This document shows, one piece after another, positions 16,548-25,747 of a stretch of DNA of 64,000 nt. The DNA comes from JALORV01 sp963702595 (lineage in GTDB: Bacteria > Pseudomonadota > Gammaproteobacteria > Burkholderiales > Burkholderiaceae_F): the NCBI GenBank assembly GCA_963702595.1, contig CAVPDC010000014.1:109213-173212 (forward strand), read 5' to 3'. The translations under genes were made by a program, and so were the position numbers. Under the pieces are notes generated by a model. The model ran no database searches. It worked only from the letters and a program-made list of their open reading frames with translations, and was not told the DNA's origin. How positions within the stretch are numbered: position 1 is the first letter of the stretch; every line of letters starts with the position of its first letter.

Positions 16548-17606
16548 ATGGCCGGTCAAGCCATCGTCGACCGCGAGCTGACGCTCGACGACTTCGACTA
16601 CGAACTCCCGGACGAACTGATTGCGCAGCAGCCACCGCCCGAGCGCGGTGCGAGCCGGCTGCTGCATGTCACGGCAGATGGCCTGCGCGATCTCGTCTTT
16701 GCGGACATCGAGCACCTGCTCGCGCCCGGCGACCTGCTCGTGTTCAACGACACCCGCGTCATCAAGGCGCGGTTGCTCGGCCACAAGCCCAGCGGCGGCA
16801 GGGTCGAGGTGCTGGTCGAGCGCGTTCTGGAGCCGAATCTCGCACTGGCGCTGGTGCGGACCAGCCATCGGCCCGCACCGGGCACTGCCTTCCAGTTTGG
16901 TGACGACGTGCGGGCGGCGGTCGAAGGGCGTCGCGAGGATTTCTTCCTGCTGCGCTTCGATCGCGACGTAATGTCAGTGCTGCACCAGCACGGCCACGTG
17001 CCACTGCCGCCCTACATCGCGCACGCCGACACCGCGGTCGATGCCGAGCGCTATCAGACGGTCTACGCGGCGCAGCCTGGTGCGGTCGCAGCGCCAACGG
17101 CGGGCCTGCACTTCACGACGTCGTTGCTCGATGGTCTGCGCGCACGAGGCGTGCAGACGGCACACGTAACCCTGCATGTCGGGGCGGGGACGTTCCAGCC
17201 GGTGCGGGCACAGCGACTCGCGGATCACCGCATGCACAGCGAGTGGTACGACGTGCCGCTGGCCACAGCGAACGCCATCAACGAAGCGAGAAACGAGGGC
17301 CGGCGTGTCCTGGCAGTGGGCACCACGAGCCTTCGCGCGCTCGAATCGGCCGCCTCGGCGGTGGGCGGCGACTTCGAGGTTCAGCCGGGCAGCCGCGATA
17401 CGTCGCTCTTCATCACGCCGGGATACACATTTCGCGTCGTCGATCGGCTGATCACCAACTTTCACCTGCCGCGCTCGACGCTGCTGATGCTCGTCAGCGC
17501 GTTCGCCGGAACAGAACGCATACGGACTGCGTATGCGCATGCGATTGCGCAGCGCTACCGGTTTTTCAGTTACGGCGATGCGTTGCTGCTGGAGCGCGCG
17601 CCATGA
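16548..17606 (+). CDS. queA: S-adenosylmethionine:tRNA ribosyltransferase-isomerase QueA
   Basis: QueA transfers and isomerises the ribosyl moiety of SAM onto preQ1 in tRNA to give epoxyqueuosine. The family's N-terminal DFDYELPDELIAQQPP, VFNDTRVIKARL, PTAGLHFT and HVTLHVGAGTFQPV blocks are present, with C-terminal ITNFHLPRSTLLMLVSAFAG. Start ATG at 16548 gives 352 aa. The stop overlaps the tgt start as ATGA, so both queuosine genes are translationally coupled. Confidence 0.96.
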   Translation: MAGQAIVDRELTLDDFDYELPDELIAQQPPPERGASRLLHVTADGLRDLVFADIEHLLAPGDLLVFNDTRVIKARLLGHKPSGGRVEVLVERVLEPNLALALVRTSHRPAPGTAFQFGDDVRAAVEGRREDFFLLRFDRDVMSVLHQHGHVPLPPYIAHADTAVDAERYQTVYAAQPGAVAAPTAGLHFTTSLLDGLRARGVQTAHVTLHVGAGTFQPVRAQRLADHRMHSEWYDVPLATANAINEARNEGRRVLAVGTTSLRALESAASAVGGDFEVQPGSRDTSLFITPGYTFRVVDRLITNFHLPRSTLLMLVSAFAGTERIRTAYAHAIAQRYRFFSYGDALLLERAP

Positions 17607-18745
17607 CGACCGGCTTCGAAGTGCTCGCGACCGATGGCGCGTCGCGCCGTGGACGGCTCACGCTCGTCCATGGGACGGTCGAGACGCCGGTTTTCATGCC
17701 CGTCGGCACCTACGGCACCGTCAAGGCGATGGCGCCCTGGGAACTCAACGAAAGCGGCGCGCAGATCGTACTGGGAAATACCTTCCACCTCTGGCTGCGG
17801 CCGGGGCTGGAGGTCATCGAAGCGCACGGGGGACTGCACCGCTTCATGGGTTGGCGGGCGCCGATCCTGACGGATTCCGGCGGCTTCCAGGTGTTCTCTC
17901 TTGGAACCCTGCGCAAGATCTCGGAAGATGGCGTGCGCTTCGCCTCGCCCGTCAACGGCGACCGCCTGTTCCTGACGCCGGAAGAGTCGATGCGCATCCA
18001 GAACGTGCTCGACTCCGACATCGCGATGGTGTTCGACGAGTGCACGCCCTACGAAATCAACGGCCTCGCAGCCACGGCAGAGGAGGCCGCCACCTCAATG
18101 CGGCTGTCATTGCGCTGGGCCCAGCGCAGCCGCGATGCATTCGCGCGGTTCGGCGAACCAACAGGGCGGCGCAATGCGCTCTTCGGGATCGTCCAGGGCG
18201 GCATGTACGAGCACCTGCGCGACGAGTCGCTCGCCGGACTCATCGAAATCGGCTTCGACGGCTACGCGATCGGCGGACTGTCGGTCGGCGAGCCCAAGGA
18301 CGAGATGCTGCGCGTGCTGCGGCACACGGCCCCACGACTGCCGGCGGACCGGCCGCGCTACCTGATGGGCGTCGGCACTCCCGAGGACCTGATCGACGGC
18401 ATAGGCGCCGGCATCGACATGTTCGACTGCGTGATGCCGACGCGCAACGCGCGCAACGGGTGGCTCTTCACGCGGTTCGGCGACCTCAAGCTGCGTAACA
18501 GCCGGTACCGCGACCAGACGGGTCCCGTGGACGAAACCTGCACCTGCGCCACCTGTCGCAACTTCAGTCGCGCCTATTTGCACCATCTGCAGCGGGTCAA
18601 CGAGATCCTGGGCGCGCGCCTGAATACGGTCCACAACCTGCACTTTTACCTCTCGCTGATGCACGAAGCCCGCACTGCCATCGAGCAGGGCCGGTTCGAG
18701 GCCTTCCGGCAGGCGTTTTCCCGGGATCGGTCGCGCGGCGTCTGA
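17603..18745 (+). CDS. tgt: tRNA-guanine transglycosylase Tgt
   Basis: Tgt exchanges guanine-34 for preQ1 in GUN-anticodon tRNAs. The active-site region TDSGGFQVFSL, the GIVQGGMYEHLR and GGLSVGEP segments, and DCVMPTRNARNG with the nucleophilic Asp are present. The C-terminal zinc site CTCATC...H is intact. Length is 380 aa. It follows queA with a 4-base overlap and is separated from yajC by a promoter-like TATAAT. Confidence 0.96.
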   Translation: MTTGFEVLATDGASRRGRLTLVHGTVETPVFMPVGTYGTVKAMAPWELNESGAQIVLGNTFHLWLRPGLEVIEAHGGLHRFMGWRAPILTDSGGFQVFSLGTLRKISEDGVRFASPVNGDRLFLTPEESMRIQNVLDSDIAMVFDECTPYEINGLAATAEEAATSMRLSLRWAQRSRDAFARFGEPTGRRNALFGIVQGGMYEHLRDESLAGLIEIGFDGYAIGGLSVGEPKDEMLRVLRHTAPRLPADRPRYLMGVGTPEDLIDGIGAGIDMFDCVMPTRNARNGWLFTRFGDLKLRNSRYRDQTGPVDETCTCATCRNFSRAYLHHLQRVNEILGARLNTVHNLHFYLSLMHEARTAIEQGRFEAFRQAFSRDRSRGV

Positions 18746-18758
18746 CCGCTGGCGCCCC

Positions 18759-18764
18759 TATAAT
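18759..18764 (+). promoter_or_regulatory. Candidate -10 box (TATAAT) upstream of yajC
   Basis: A perfect TATAAT followed by CTCGCGG lies 14 bases after the tgt stop and 64 bases before the yajC ATG. The -35 region is weak. It would let yajC-secD-secF be transcribed separately from queA-tgt. Confidence 0.45.
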
Positions 18765-18827
18765 CTCGCGGTTTGGTCGAGCGTCACGGTGGCGCCGCCC
18801 GTATCCACTCCTACGCAGGGAAAAACA

Positions 18828-19175
18828 ATGTTCTTCATCTCGAATGCCTACGCCCAGACCGCGCCGGCCGCGCAGCCAGGGGCCGAGTCGTCACTGATGT
18901 CGATCGGCTTCATGGTCCTGATCTTCATCGTCTTCTATTTCCTGCTGATCCGCCCGCAGGTAAAGCGGCAGAAGGAACACAAGACGATGGTCGAGGCGCT
19001 GAACAAGGGCGACGAGGTCGTCACGGCCGGTGGCATCGTCGGCAAGATCACCGACATGGCCGACCAGTACATCACCCTGCAGGTCGCGAGCGTCAATGGA
19101 CAGCCGGTGCAGATCTCGATGCAGCGCGCCGCCGTGCAGACGCTGCTGCCCAAGGGCACCGTCAAGTCGCTCTGA
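18828..19175 (+). CDS. yajC: Preprotein translocase subunit YajC
   Basis: YajC is the small single-span partner of SecDF in the holotranslocon. The membrane segment (MSIGFMVLIFIVFYFLLIRP) is at about residues 25-44, followed by the conserved QVKRQKEHKTMVEALNKGDEVVT region. The ATG at 18828 has an AGGG ribosome-binding site and gives 115 aa. It precedes secD in the conserved tgt-yajC-secD-secF order. Confidence 0.95.
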   Translation: MFFISNAYAQTAPAAQPGAESSLMSIGFMVLIFIVFYFLLIRPQVKRQKEHKTMVEALNKGDEVVTAGGIVGKITDMADQYITLQVASVNGQPVQISMQRAAVQTLLPKGTVKSL

Positions 19176-19244
19176 CTTGGCGGGCCCTGGAGGCGCGACA
19201 GTCTTGTTCTGCGTGATTCGCCGCCCCGCCCGTGCAGTTGCATT

Positions 19245-19322
19245 CGGGCCGGGCGCCCGGCCGCCCGAAGCCCGGCCCGCTAATCAACCTCGACCGAGTG
19301 CAAGTGCGCCGCAAAGCGGCGC
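19245..19322 (+). other. Strong GC inverted repeats in the yajC-secD leader
   Basis: A 10-bp stem CGGGCCGGGC/GCCCGGCCCG (19245-19254 with 19270-19279) is followed by GCGCCGC-AAA-GCGGCGC (19306-19322), which ends about 20 bases before the secD ATG. Neither has a U tract. They could attenuate or set the ratio of SecD to YajC. Confidence 0.45.
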
Positions 19323-19343
19323 GTACACGAGGGCGAATTGCCA

Positions 19344-21212
19344 ATGAACCGCTACCCACTCTGGAAGTACCTCATCATCGGCGTCGCCTTGCTGCTGGGC
19401 GCCGTCTACACGGCGCCGAACTTCTTCGGCGAGTCGCCGGCCGTTCAGATTTCAGCCGGCAAGCCGACGATCAAGGTCGACGCCGCGCTGATGTCGCGCA
19501 TCGAGTCGATCCTGAAGGACGCCAAGCTCGAAACCGACGGCATCTTCTTCGACACCTCCGGCCTGAGCTCCACGGTGCGCGCTCGATTCCGCGACACGGA
19601 TGTGCAGCTCCAGGCCAAGGACGCGATCCAGCGTGCACTGAACCCGAATCTCGAGGATCCATCCTACGTCGTCGCGCTTAACCTGATCTCGAACACACCC
19701 GCCTGGCTGAAGAGCCTGCACGCGCTGCCGATGTACCTTGGCCTCGATCTGCGCGGCGGCGTTCACTTCCTCCTGCAGGTCGACATGCGCGCCGCGGTCG
19801 ACAAGCGGCTCGATACTTTCGGCTCGGACATCCGGACGCTGCTGCGCGAGAAGAACATCCGTCACGCCGGCATCACAAAGTCGCCGACCGAGATCGAGAT
19901 CAAGTTCCGCGATGAAGAAACGCGCGCGCGCGCCGAGGATCTGATCCGTGCCCAGGTGGGCGAGTTGAGCCTGCGCGAGGAAGGCAGCGGCCAGGAGCTT
20001 TCGCTGTTTGCCACGCTGACACCGGCGGCGCAGAAGGAGATACAGGATAACGCGCTGAAACAAAACATCACCACGTTGCACAACCGCGTCAACGAACTGG
20101 GTGTCGCGGAGCCGGTCATCCAGCAGCAGGGCGCGGATCGCATCGTGGTCCAGTTGCCGGGCGTGCAGGACGTGGCGCGCGCCAAGTCGCTCCTCGGCCG
20201 CACCGCGACGCTCGAGATTCGCATGGTTGACCAGGAGGCGATGGCCGCGGGCGGCGGCGGCGCCCTGACGGTGCCCGAGCGCAAGGCCGATGGCACGGTG
20301 ACGCCGGTCCCGCTCAAGCGCGACGTCGTCGTCACCGGAAACCAGCTCAACAACGCTTCCGCGACGATCGACGGCCAGACGCAGCGGCCGGCGGTTTCGG
20401 TGCGGCTTGACGAGGCCGGGGGCCGTGCGATGCGCGCGATCACGCGCGACAACATCGGAAAGCTGATGGCGATCGTGCTCTACGAAAAGGGCAAGGGCGA
20501 GGCCATCTCGGTGGCACGCATCCAGGGCGAGTTCGGCAACCAGTTCCAGATAACCGGCAACTTCACGGTGCAGGAGACGACCGACCTCGCGCTGCTGATC
20601 CGTTCGGGTTCGCTTGCCGCGCCAATGGAGATCATCGAGGAGCGGACGGTCGGCCCGAGCCTGGGCAAGGAAAACATCGAGCGCGGCTTCCGCTCCACGC
20701 TGTACGGCTTTGCCGCTATCGCCGTGTTCATGATCCTGTACTACCGCGTGTTCGGACTGATCTCGGTGGTGTCGCTGAGCGTCAACGTGATGCTGCTGAT
20801 CGCTCTGCTATCGCTGCTGCAGGCCACGCTGACGCTGCCAGGCATTGCGGCCATCGCGCTGACGCTGGGCATGGCGATCGACGCCAACGTACTGATCAAC
20901 GAGCGCGTGCGCGAAGAACTGCGCAACGGACGCAATGCGCAGCAGGCGATCAGCGAAGGCTACGAAAAGGCCTTCGCGACGATCCTCGACTCAAACGTCA
21001 CGACGCTGATCGCCGGCGTCGCACTGCTGACCTTCGGCTCCGGGCCGGTGCGCGGCTTCGCGGTCGTGCACTGTCTCGGCATCCTGACATCGATCTTCTC
21101 GGCGGTCTTCGTCTCGCGCGCGATCGTCAACCTCGTGTACGGCTCGCGCCGCAAGCTACAGGCGATTTCCATCGGCCAGATCTGGCGGCCCACCGCCACG
21201 GCAGCGAAGTAG
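19344..21212 (+). CDS. secD: Protein translocase subunit SecD
   Basis: SecD, with SecF, uses the proton gradient to pull preproteins across the inner membrane. It has an N-terminal membrane segment, a large periplasmic domain beginning near GLDLRGGVHFLLQVDM, and a C-terminal group of helices with the RND-type MAIDANVLINERVREE motif. The length is 622 aa. The ATG at 19344 is preferred over an in-frame TTG two codons before it. secF follows after 20 bases. Confidence 0.96.
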   Translation: MNRYPLWKYLIIGVALLLGAVYTAPNFFGESPAVQISAGKPTIKVDAALMSRIESILKDAKLETDGIFFDTSGLSSTVRARFRDTDVQLQAKDAIQRALNPNLEDPSYVVALNLISNTPAWLKSLHALPMYLGLDLRGGVHFLLQVDMRAAVDKRLDTFGSDIRTLLREKNIRHAGITKSPTEIEIKFRDEETRARAEDLIRAQVGELSLREEGSGQELSLFATLTPAAQKEIQDNALKQNITTLHNRVNELGVAEPVIQQQGADRIVVQLPGVQDVARAKSLLGRTATLEIRMVDQEAMAAGGGGALTVPERKADGTVTPVPLKRDVVVTGNQLNNASATIDGQTQRPAVSVRLDEAGGRAMRAITRDNIGKLMAIVLYEKGKGEAISVARIQGEFGNQFQITGNFTVQETTDLALLIRSGSLAAPMEIIEERTVGPSLGKENIERGFRSTLYGFAAIAVFMILYYRVFGLISVVSLSVNVMLLIALLSLLQATLTLPGIAAIALTLGMAIDANVLINERVREELRNGRNAQQAISEGYEKAFATILDSNVTTLIAGVALLTFGSGPVRGFAVVHCLGILTSIFSAVFVSRAIVNLVYGSRRKLQAISIGQIWRPTATAAK

Positions 21213-21232
21213 CAGAAGGCAGGGGACAGTCC

Positions 21233-22168
21233 ATGGAATTCTTCCGAATCAAGCGCACGATTCCCTTCATGCGCTACTCGCTGATCCTGAACGCGATTTC
21301 GTTCATCTCGTTCGGCATCGCCGTCTTTTTCCTGGTGACGCGCGGGCTCAACCTGTCGGTCGACTTCACCGGCGGCACAGTGATGGAAGTGCGCTACCCG
21401 CAGGCCGCGAACCTCGAGCTGATTCGCGACGCGATCGAGAAGAAAGGCTGGGGCGAGTCACAGGTCCAGAACTTTGGCACCTCGCGCGACGTGCTGATCC
21501 GGCTGCCGCTCGAGAAGGGCACCTCGGCCGGACAGCAGGCCGATCGCGTGATGCAGACGCTGAAGTCGCAGGAGCCAGCGGTCGAGCTGAAGCGCGTGGA
21601 GTTCGTCGGCCCGGCGGTCGGCGAGGAACTCGCCCACGATGGCCTGCTCGCGCTGCTGATGGTTGTCATCGGCATCATGATTTATCTCGCATTCCGCTTC
21701 GAGTGGAAGTTCTCGGTGGCCGCGATCGTCGCCAACCTGCACGACGTGATCCTGGTGATTGGCATGTTCGCCATCTTCCGCTGGGAGTTCTCACTTCCGG
21801 TGCTGGCCGCCGTGCTCGCCGTTCTCGGCTATTCGGTCAACGAGTCGGTCATCATCTTCGACCGCGTGCGCGAGCACTTCAAGAAGTTCCGCAAGATGTC
21901 GACCGTTGAAGTCATCGACAGCGCGATCACGGCGACCATCTCGCGCACTATGATCACCCACGGCTCGACGCTGTGCATGACGCTGGCGATGTACTTCTTC
22001 GGCGGACCGGCGTTGCACTACTTTGCACTGGCGCTCACGATCGGCATCATCTTCGGCATCTATTCGTCGGTGTTCGTCGCCGCCGCGATCGCGATGTACC
22101 TCGGCGTGAAGCGCGAAGATCTCGTGAAGCCGGTCAAGAAGGACGAAGAGCAGCAGGTCCTTCCGTAG
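21233..22168 (+). CDS. secF: Protein translocase subunit SecF
   Basis: SecF is the smaller partner of SecD. The first periplasmic domain begins after VDFTGGTVMEVRY, and the C-terminal helices contain GYSVNESVIIFDRVREHFKK and the SRTMITHGSTL segment, typical for SecF. It is 311 aa, with a purine-rich ribosome-binding site. The next gene, a cytochrome b561, starts one base after the stop. Confidence 0.96.
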   Translation: MEFFRIKRTIPFMRYSLILNAISFISFGIAVFFLVTRGLNLSVDFTGGTVMEVRYPQAANLELIRDAIEKKGWGESQVQNFGTSRDVLIRLPLEKGTSAGQQADRVMQTLKSQEPAVELKRVEFVGPAVGEELAHDGLLALLMVVIGIMIYLAFRFEWKFSVAAIVANLHDVILVIGMFAIFRWEFSLPVLAAVLAVLGYSVNESVIIFDRVREHFKKFRKMSTVEVIDSAITATISRTMITHGSTLCMTLAMYFFGGPALHYFALALTIGIIFGIYSSVFVAAAIAMYLGVKREDLVKPVKKDEEQQVLP

Positions 22169-22169
22169 A

Positions 22170-22829
22170 GTGTCCGCGCCGGCCCGCAAGCGTGTCCGCA
22201 TATGGGACCTGCCGACGCGGATCTTCCACTGGTCGCTCGCTGGCCTGGTGCTCGCCGCCTGGGTGAGCGGCCATTTCGGCGGGCAACCCTGGCTGGAGTG
22301 GCACTTCCGCTTCGGTTACGCGATCCTGGCCCTGCTGGTGTTCAGGCTGTCCTGGGGTTTCGCGGGCGACCGTTATGCAAGATTTGCGAGCTTCTCTCCT
22401 TCCCTACGCGCGGCGCTGAGCTATCTGCGATCGCCCCGGCCATGGGCCGGGCACAGTCCGCTCGGCGCGCTGTCCGTCTATGCGCTGCTGACCGTAGCGG
22501 GACTGCAGGTCTTCACCGGCCTCTTTGCTTCGGACGGTGACTTCACCGAAGGGCCATGGGCACTCTTCGTATCCGAGTCCACCGTAAATTTGGTGTCCAG
22601 CATCCACCGATTCAATCGCTGGGTCCTGCTCGCGCTCGTCGCGCTGCACGTGGGCGCGGTTGCGTGGCACACGGTCAGCCGGCACGACGCGCTGATCCAC
22701 GGCATGCTCAGCGGTGACAGGGAAGGGATCGACGCCGCGCCAGCCGCCGACGACGCGGCGATGCGACTGCGCGCTGCGGTGTTCCTGGCCTTGTCAGGCG
22801 CACTGGTGGCCTACGCCGTCACGTTGTAG
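22170..22829 (+). CDS. Cytochrome b561 family protein
   Basis: This is a di-haem inner-membrane cytochrome b of the prokaryotic b561/Ni-Fe hydrogenase cytochrome b family. It shows the opening IWDLPTRIFHWSL, with further haem-ligand candidates in HFRFGYAILALLVFRLSWGF, SIHRFNRWVLLALVALHV and VAWHTVSRHD. Four membrane helices are visible. Such proteins pass electrons between quinone and a c-type cytochrome, and a cytochrome c' gene lies convergently downstream. The GTG start sits one base after the secF stop, so it is probably cotranscribed with the Sec genes, an unusual link. Confidence 0.88.
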   Translation: MSAPARKRVRIWDLPTRIFHWSLAGLVLAAWVSGHFGGQPWLEWHFRFGYAILALLVFRLSWGFAGDRYARFASFSPSLRAALSYLRSPRPWAGHSPLGALSVYALLTVAGLQVFTGLFASDGDFTEGPWALFVSESTVNLVSSIHRFNRWVLLALVALHVGAVAWHTVSRHDALIHGMLSGDREGIDAAPAADDAAMRLRAAVFLALSGALVAYAVTL

Positions 22830-22840
22830 GCCACATCGGA

Positions 22841-23287
22841 TCACTTTTCCCGATAGGCGTCGTGGCAGGCGTCGCAGCTTTTCGCCATGGCGCGGAACTG
22901 GTTGCGCACGTTATCGAGGTTGCCGGCTTTCGCGGCCGCGGTCAGCTTGACGGCCTCGGCCTGCATGTCGGCCGCCAGTTGCTTGAACTTGGCCTCTTCC
23001 TTCCAGATCGAGGGCTTGGCCTTGGACTCCATCAGGTCCGTGCCCGGCGCAAACGCCTCGTAGGGAAGCTTGCCGACCACCTCGATGATCTCGGCACTGC
23101 GCAGGACGGCATCCTTGTCGTACGGGACCTTGCCCTGAACGGCCTGCGAAATGCGGCCCATGTGATTGCTCATGAGCGTGAATGCGGCCTGGCGGTATTC
23201 GACAGCGCGCTCCGGCTTGGAAAACTGGGCCTGGACCGGGCCCATCAATCCCACTACGCAGGCAAGCACCAAGGCAATTTTCCTCAT
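22841..23287 (-). CDS. Cytochrome c' (class II cytochrome c)
   Basis: This is a periplasmic four-helix-bundle c-type cytochrome. A cleavable signal ends near VQAQ (about residue 21). The haem site is at the C-terminus, CDACHDAYREK, the hallmark of class II cytochromes. The mature protein is about 127 aa. Family members bind NO or act in electron transfer with b-type cytochromes. It faces the cytochrome b gene tail to tail, 11 bases apart, and the pairing suggests the two act together. Confidence 0.93.
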   Translation of the reverse strand: MRKIALVLACVVGLMGPVQAQFSKPERAVEYRQAAFTLMSNHMGRISQAVQGKVPYDKDAVLRSAEIIEVVGKLPYEAFAPGTDLMESKAKPSIWKEEAKFKQLAADMQAEAVKLTAAAKAGNLDNVRNQFRAMAKSCDACHDAYREK

Positions 23288-23580
23288 CGAATCCTCGTCG
23301 TTCTGATCACGTCACGGCTTCGGCCCGGACAACAACGTCCACGGCATTCGGCTCAATTATTCCTGAATCCGCCGATGCGCCGGGACGCGGGTAAACACCC
23401 GCTCGACAGAGGCATCTCAAGTTGATCGCCCGCGCGTACGGCGGCTCAGCGGCATCGCATTCCTGCTCGAATGCGGGCTCGGGCCCTGCCCCGACGATCC
23501 CGCCGGGTACCTGTGGCTGCCACACTCGCGCTAGAGCTCGCCGCCCGACGCCTCGTCCGGCCGAGGCCGTGCGCAACCGC

Positions 23581-24948
23581 TCAGGCGCGGCGCGCCAGTT
23601 CGGCGGCCTTGCCGATGTAGCTTGCCGGCGTCAGCGCCAGCAGCGCTTCACGTGCATCGGCGGGAATCGCGAGCGAGCGAATGAACTCCTGCAGCGCGTC
23701 GCGGGTAATGCCCTTGCCGCGGGTAAGCGCCTTCAACTGTTCATAGGGATTCGGCACGCCGTAGCGCCGCATCACCGTCTGCACCGGCTCGGCCAGCACT
23801 TCCCATGCCTCGTCAAGATCCGCGCGCAGGCGCTCTTCGTTGACCTCGAGCTTGCGCAACCCGCGCAGGCAGGATTCGATGCCAACCAGCGAGTAACCGA
23901 ACGCCACGCCGAGATTGCGCAGCACCGTCGAATCCGTGAGATCACGCTGCCAGCGCGATACCGGCAGCTTCTCGGCGAGATGCCGCAACATCGCGTTAGA
24001 CAGTCCAAGGTTGCCCTCGGAGTTCTCGAAGTCGATCGGGTTCACCTTGTGCGGCATCGTCGAGGAACCGATCTCGCCCGCCTTCAGCTTTTGCCTGAAG
24101 TACCCAAGTGCGATGTAGCCCCAGAGGTCGCGATCGAGGTCAAGCAGGATCGTGTTGGCGCGCGCGATCGCGTCGAAGAGTTCCGCCATGTAATCGTGCG
24201 GTTCGATCTGGATCGTGTGCGGGTTGAAGGTAAGACCGAGGCCCTCGACGACGTTGCGCGAGAAGTTCTCCCAGTCCACCGCCGGGTACGCGGAAAGATG
24301 TGCGTTGTAGTTGCCGACCGCGCCATTCATCTTTGCCAGCAGCGGAACCCGCGCGATGGCATCGATCGCCGCCGCGAGACGCACCGTCACGTTGGCGAAC
24401 TCCTTGCCGACCGTCGTCGGGCTGGCCGGCTGCCCGTGAGTACGCGAGAGCATGGGCAGCTCCGCGTAGCCATGCGCATACTCTCGCAGCTGCGCGTGGA
24501 CACCGCGCAGCCGGCCCTGCAGCACGAAGCGGCCGCGCTCGAGCATCAATGCATGCGCGACGTTGTTGATGTCCTCGGACGTGCACGCGAAATGGATGAA
24601 CTCCGACGCATGGGCGAGGGCCGGAAGATCCTGCGTGCGACGCTTGATGAAGTACTCGACGGCCTTGACGTCGTGATTCGTCTCGGCTTCGATGGCCTTG
24701 ATCTCGGTGCAGTCCTCGATGCTGAAGTCACTCACCAGCTGCCGCAGGCGGGCTTCGGCCTCGCGCGGCAGGCGCGGCAGCTCTGCCAGGCCGAGCATCG
24801 AGAGGTTGATGAGCCACTCGACCTCGACCCGCAGGCGCTCGCGCATGAAAGCGAACTCGGAGAAGACTTCCCTGAGCTCGGCGGTCTGCCGGCCATAGCG
24901 GCCGTCGAGCGGCGACAGGGCGGTAAGGGCAAGCAGCTCGAGTGACAC
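23581..24948 (-). CDS. purB: Adenylosuccinate lyase
   Basis: PurB cleaves SAICAR and adenylosuccinate in purine synthesis. The N-terminal LTALSPLDGRYG, TEIKAIEAETNHDVKAVEY, FACTSEDINN, SRTHGQPASPTTVGKE and the superfamily signature GSSTMPHKVNPIDFENSEGN are all visible. The GTG at 24948 is chosen (455 aa, close to the 456 aa of E. coli PurB); a TTG at 24978 would add ten residues outside the family alignment. Promoter sequences must lie in the 170 bases shared with the divergent GST gene. Confidence 0.95.
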   Translation of the reverse strand: MSLELLALTALSPLDGRYGRQTAELREVFSEFAFMRERLRVEVEWLINLSMLGLAELPRLPREAEARLRQLVSDFSIEDCTEIKAIEAETNHDVKAVEYFIKRRTQDLPALAHASEFIHFACTSEDINNVAHALMLERGRFVLQGRLRGVHAQLREYAHGYAELPMLSRTHGQPASPTTVGKEFANVTVRLAAAIDAIARVPLLAKMNGAVGNYNAHLSAYPAVDWENFSRNVVEGLGLTFNPHTIQIEPHDYMAELFDAIARANTILLDLDRDLWGYIALGYFRQKLKAGEIGSSTMPHKVNPIDFENSEGNLGLSNAMLRHLAEKLPVSRWQRDLTDSTVLRNLGVAFGYSLVGIESCLRGLRKLEVNEERLRADLDEAWEVLAEPVQTVMRRYGVPNPYEQLKALTRGKGITRDALQEFIRSLAIPADAREALLALTPASYIGKAAELARRA

Positions 24949-25057
24949 GGGATTCCAGGAATGCGGCACGGGCCGCAACGAAGGAAAGCGGGCGGCGCCG
25001 ATGACTGACGGTCAGTGTATCAAAGGCGCATCACTGTCCGCACTTGCCGCGCAGCGC

Positions 25058-25088
25058 TTGCCAGCTCGAGGAGCCCTGCCGATATACT
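25058..25088 (+). promoter_or_regulatory. Candidate promoter of the GST gene
   Basis: TTGCCA (25058-25063) and TATACT (25083-25088) are 19 bases apart, or 17 if the -10 box is read as GATATA (25081-25086). The GST GTG lies 30 bases downstream. Spacing is slightly long, so this is tentative. Confidence 0.4.
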
Positions 25089-25118
25089 GGCTCAAAGAAG
25101 AGTTCTGATCGGTTCAGC

Positions 25119-25742
25119 GTGTCCAAGAACATTCGTCTGCTGGGTTCCCTCACCAGCCCGTACGTGCGCAAGGTCCGCATCGTCATGGCGGAGAAGCGCA
25201 TCGACTATCAGCTCGAACTCGAAGATGTCTGGGCGCCCGACACCCACATTCTCGAGTCGAATCCGCTCGGCAAGGTCCCTTGCCTGATCATGGAAGACGG
25301 CGGCGCCGTGTTCGATTCGCGCGTGATCGTCGAGTACCTCGATGGCATGACACCCGTCGCCAAGCTGATACCGCCGTCCGGCCGGGAGCGCGCCGAGGTT
25401 CGCACCTGGGAAGCGCTGGCCGACGGTGTGGTTGACGCGCTGATTCTGACGCGGCTCGAGCAGACGCATCGTCCGCCCGATCAGCAGAGTCAGAAGTGGA
25501 TCGACCGGCAGTTGCAGAAAGTGCAGGCCGGCGTCAACGCGATGAGCCACGGGCTGGGTGAGAAGCCGTGGTGCAATGGCCACGCGTATTCGCTGGCTGA
25601 CATCGCCGTCGGATGCGCGCTGGGTTACCTCGACTTCCGCTTTGCTCACATCGACTGGCGCGGGCAGTATCCCAACCTCGCGCGCCTGAACGAAAAGGTT
25701 GCCGCGCGGCCGTCGTTCGTCGACACCCAGCCGCCTAGGTAG
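25119..25742 (+). CDS. Glutathione S-transferase family protein (YibF-like)
   Basis: The protein (207 aa) has an N-terminal thioredoxin-like domain starting LLGSLTSPYVRKVRI with a Ser in the usual catalytic site region, the cis-Pro motif KVPCLIMEDG and the DSRVIVEYLD glutathione-binding segment. The C-terminal helical domain includes YSLADIAVGCALGYLDFR. It resembles YibF-type GSTs of unknown physiological substrate. The start is GTG at 25119. Confidence 0.9.
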   Translation: MSKNIRLLGSLTSPYVRKVRIVMAEKRIDYQLELEDVWAPDTHILESNPLGKVPCLIMEDGGAVFDSRVIVEYLDGMTPVAKLIPPSGRERAEVRTWEALADGVVDALILTRLEQTHRPPDQQSQKWIDRQLQKVQAGVNAMSHGLGEKPWCNGHAYSLADIAVGCALGYLDFRFAHIDWRGQYPNLARLNEKVAARPSFVDTQPPR

Positions 25743-25747
25743 CCGCG

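Noticed and set aside
23422..24945. 507-codon plus-strand frame opposite purB
   Set aside because: The minus strand encodes PurB with all signatures; the plus frame is antisense with skewed composition.
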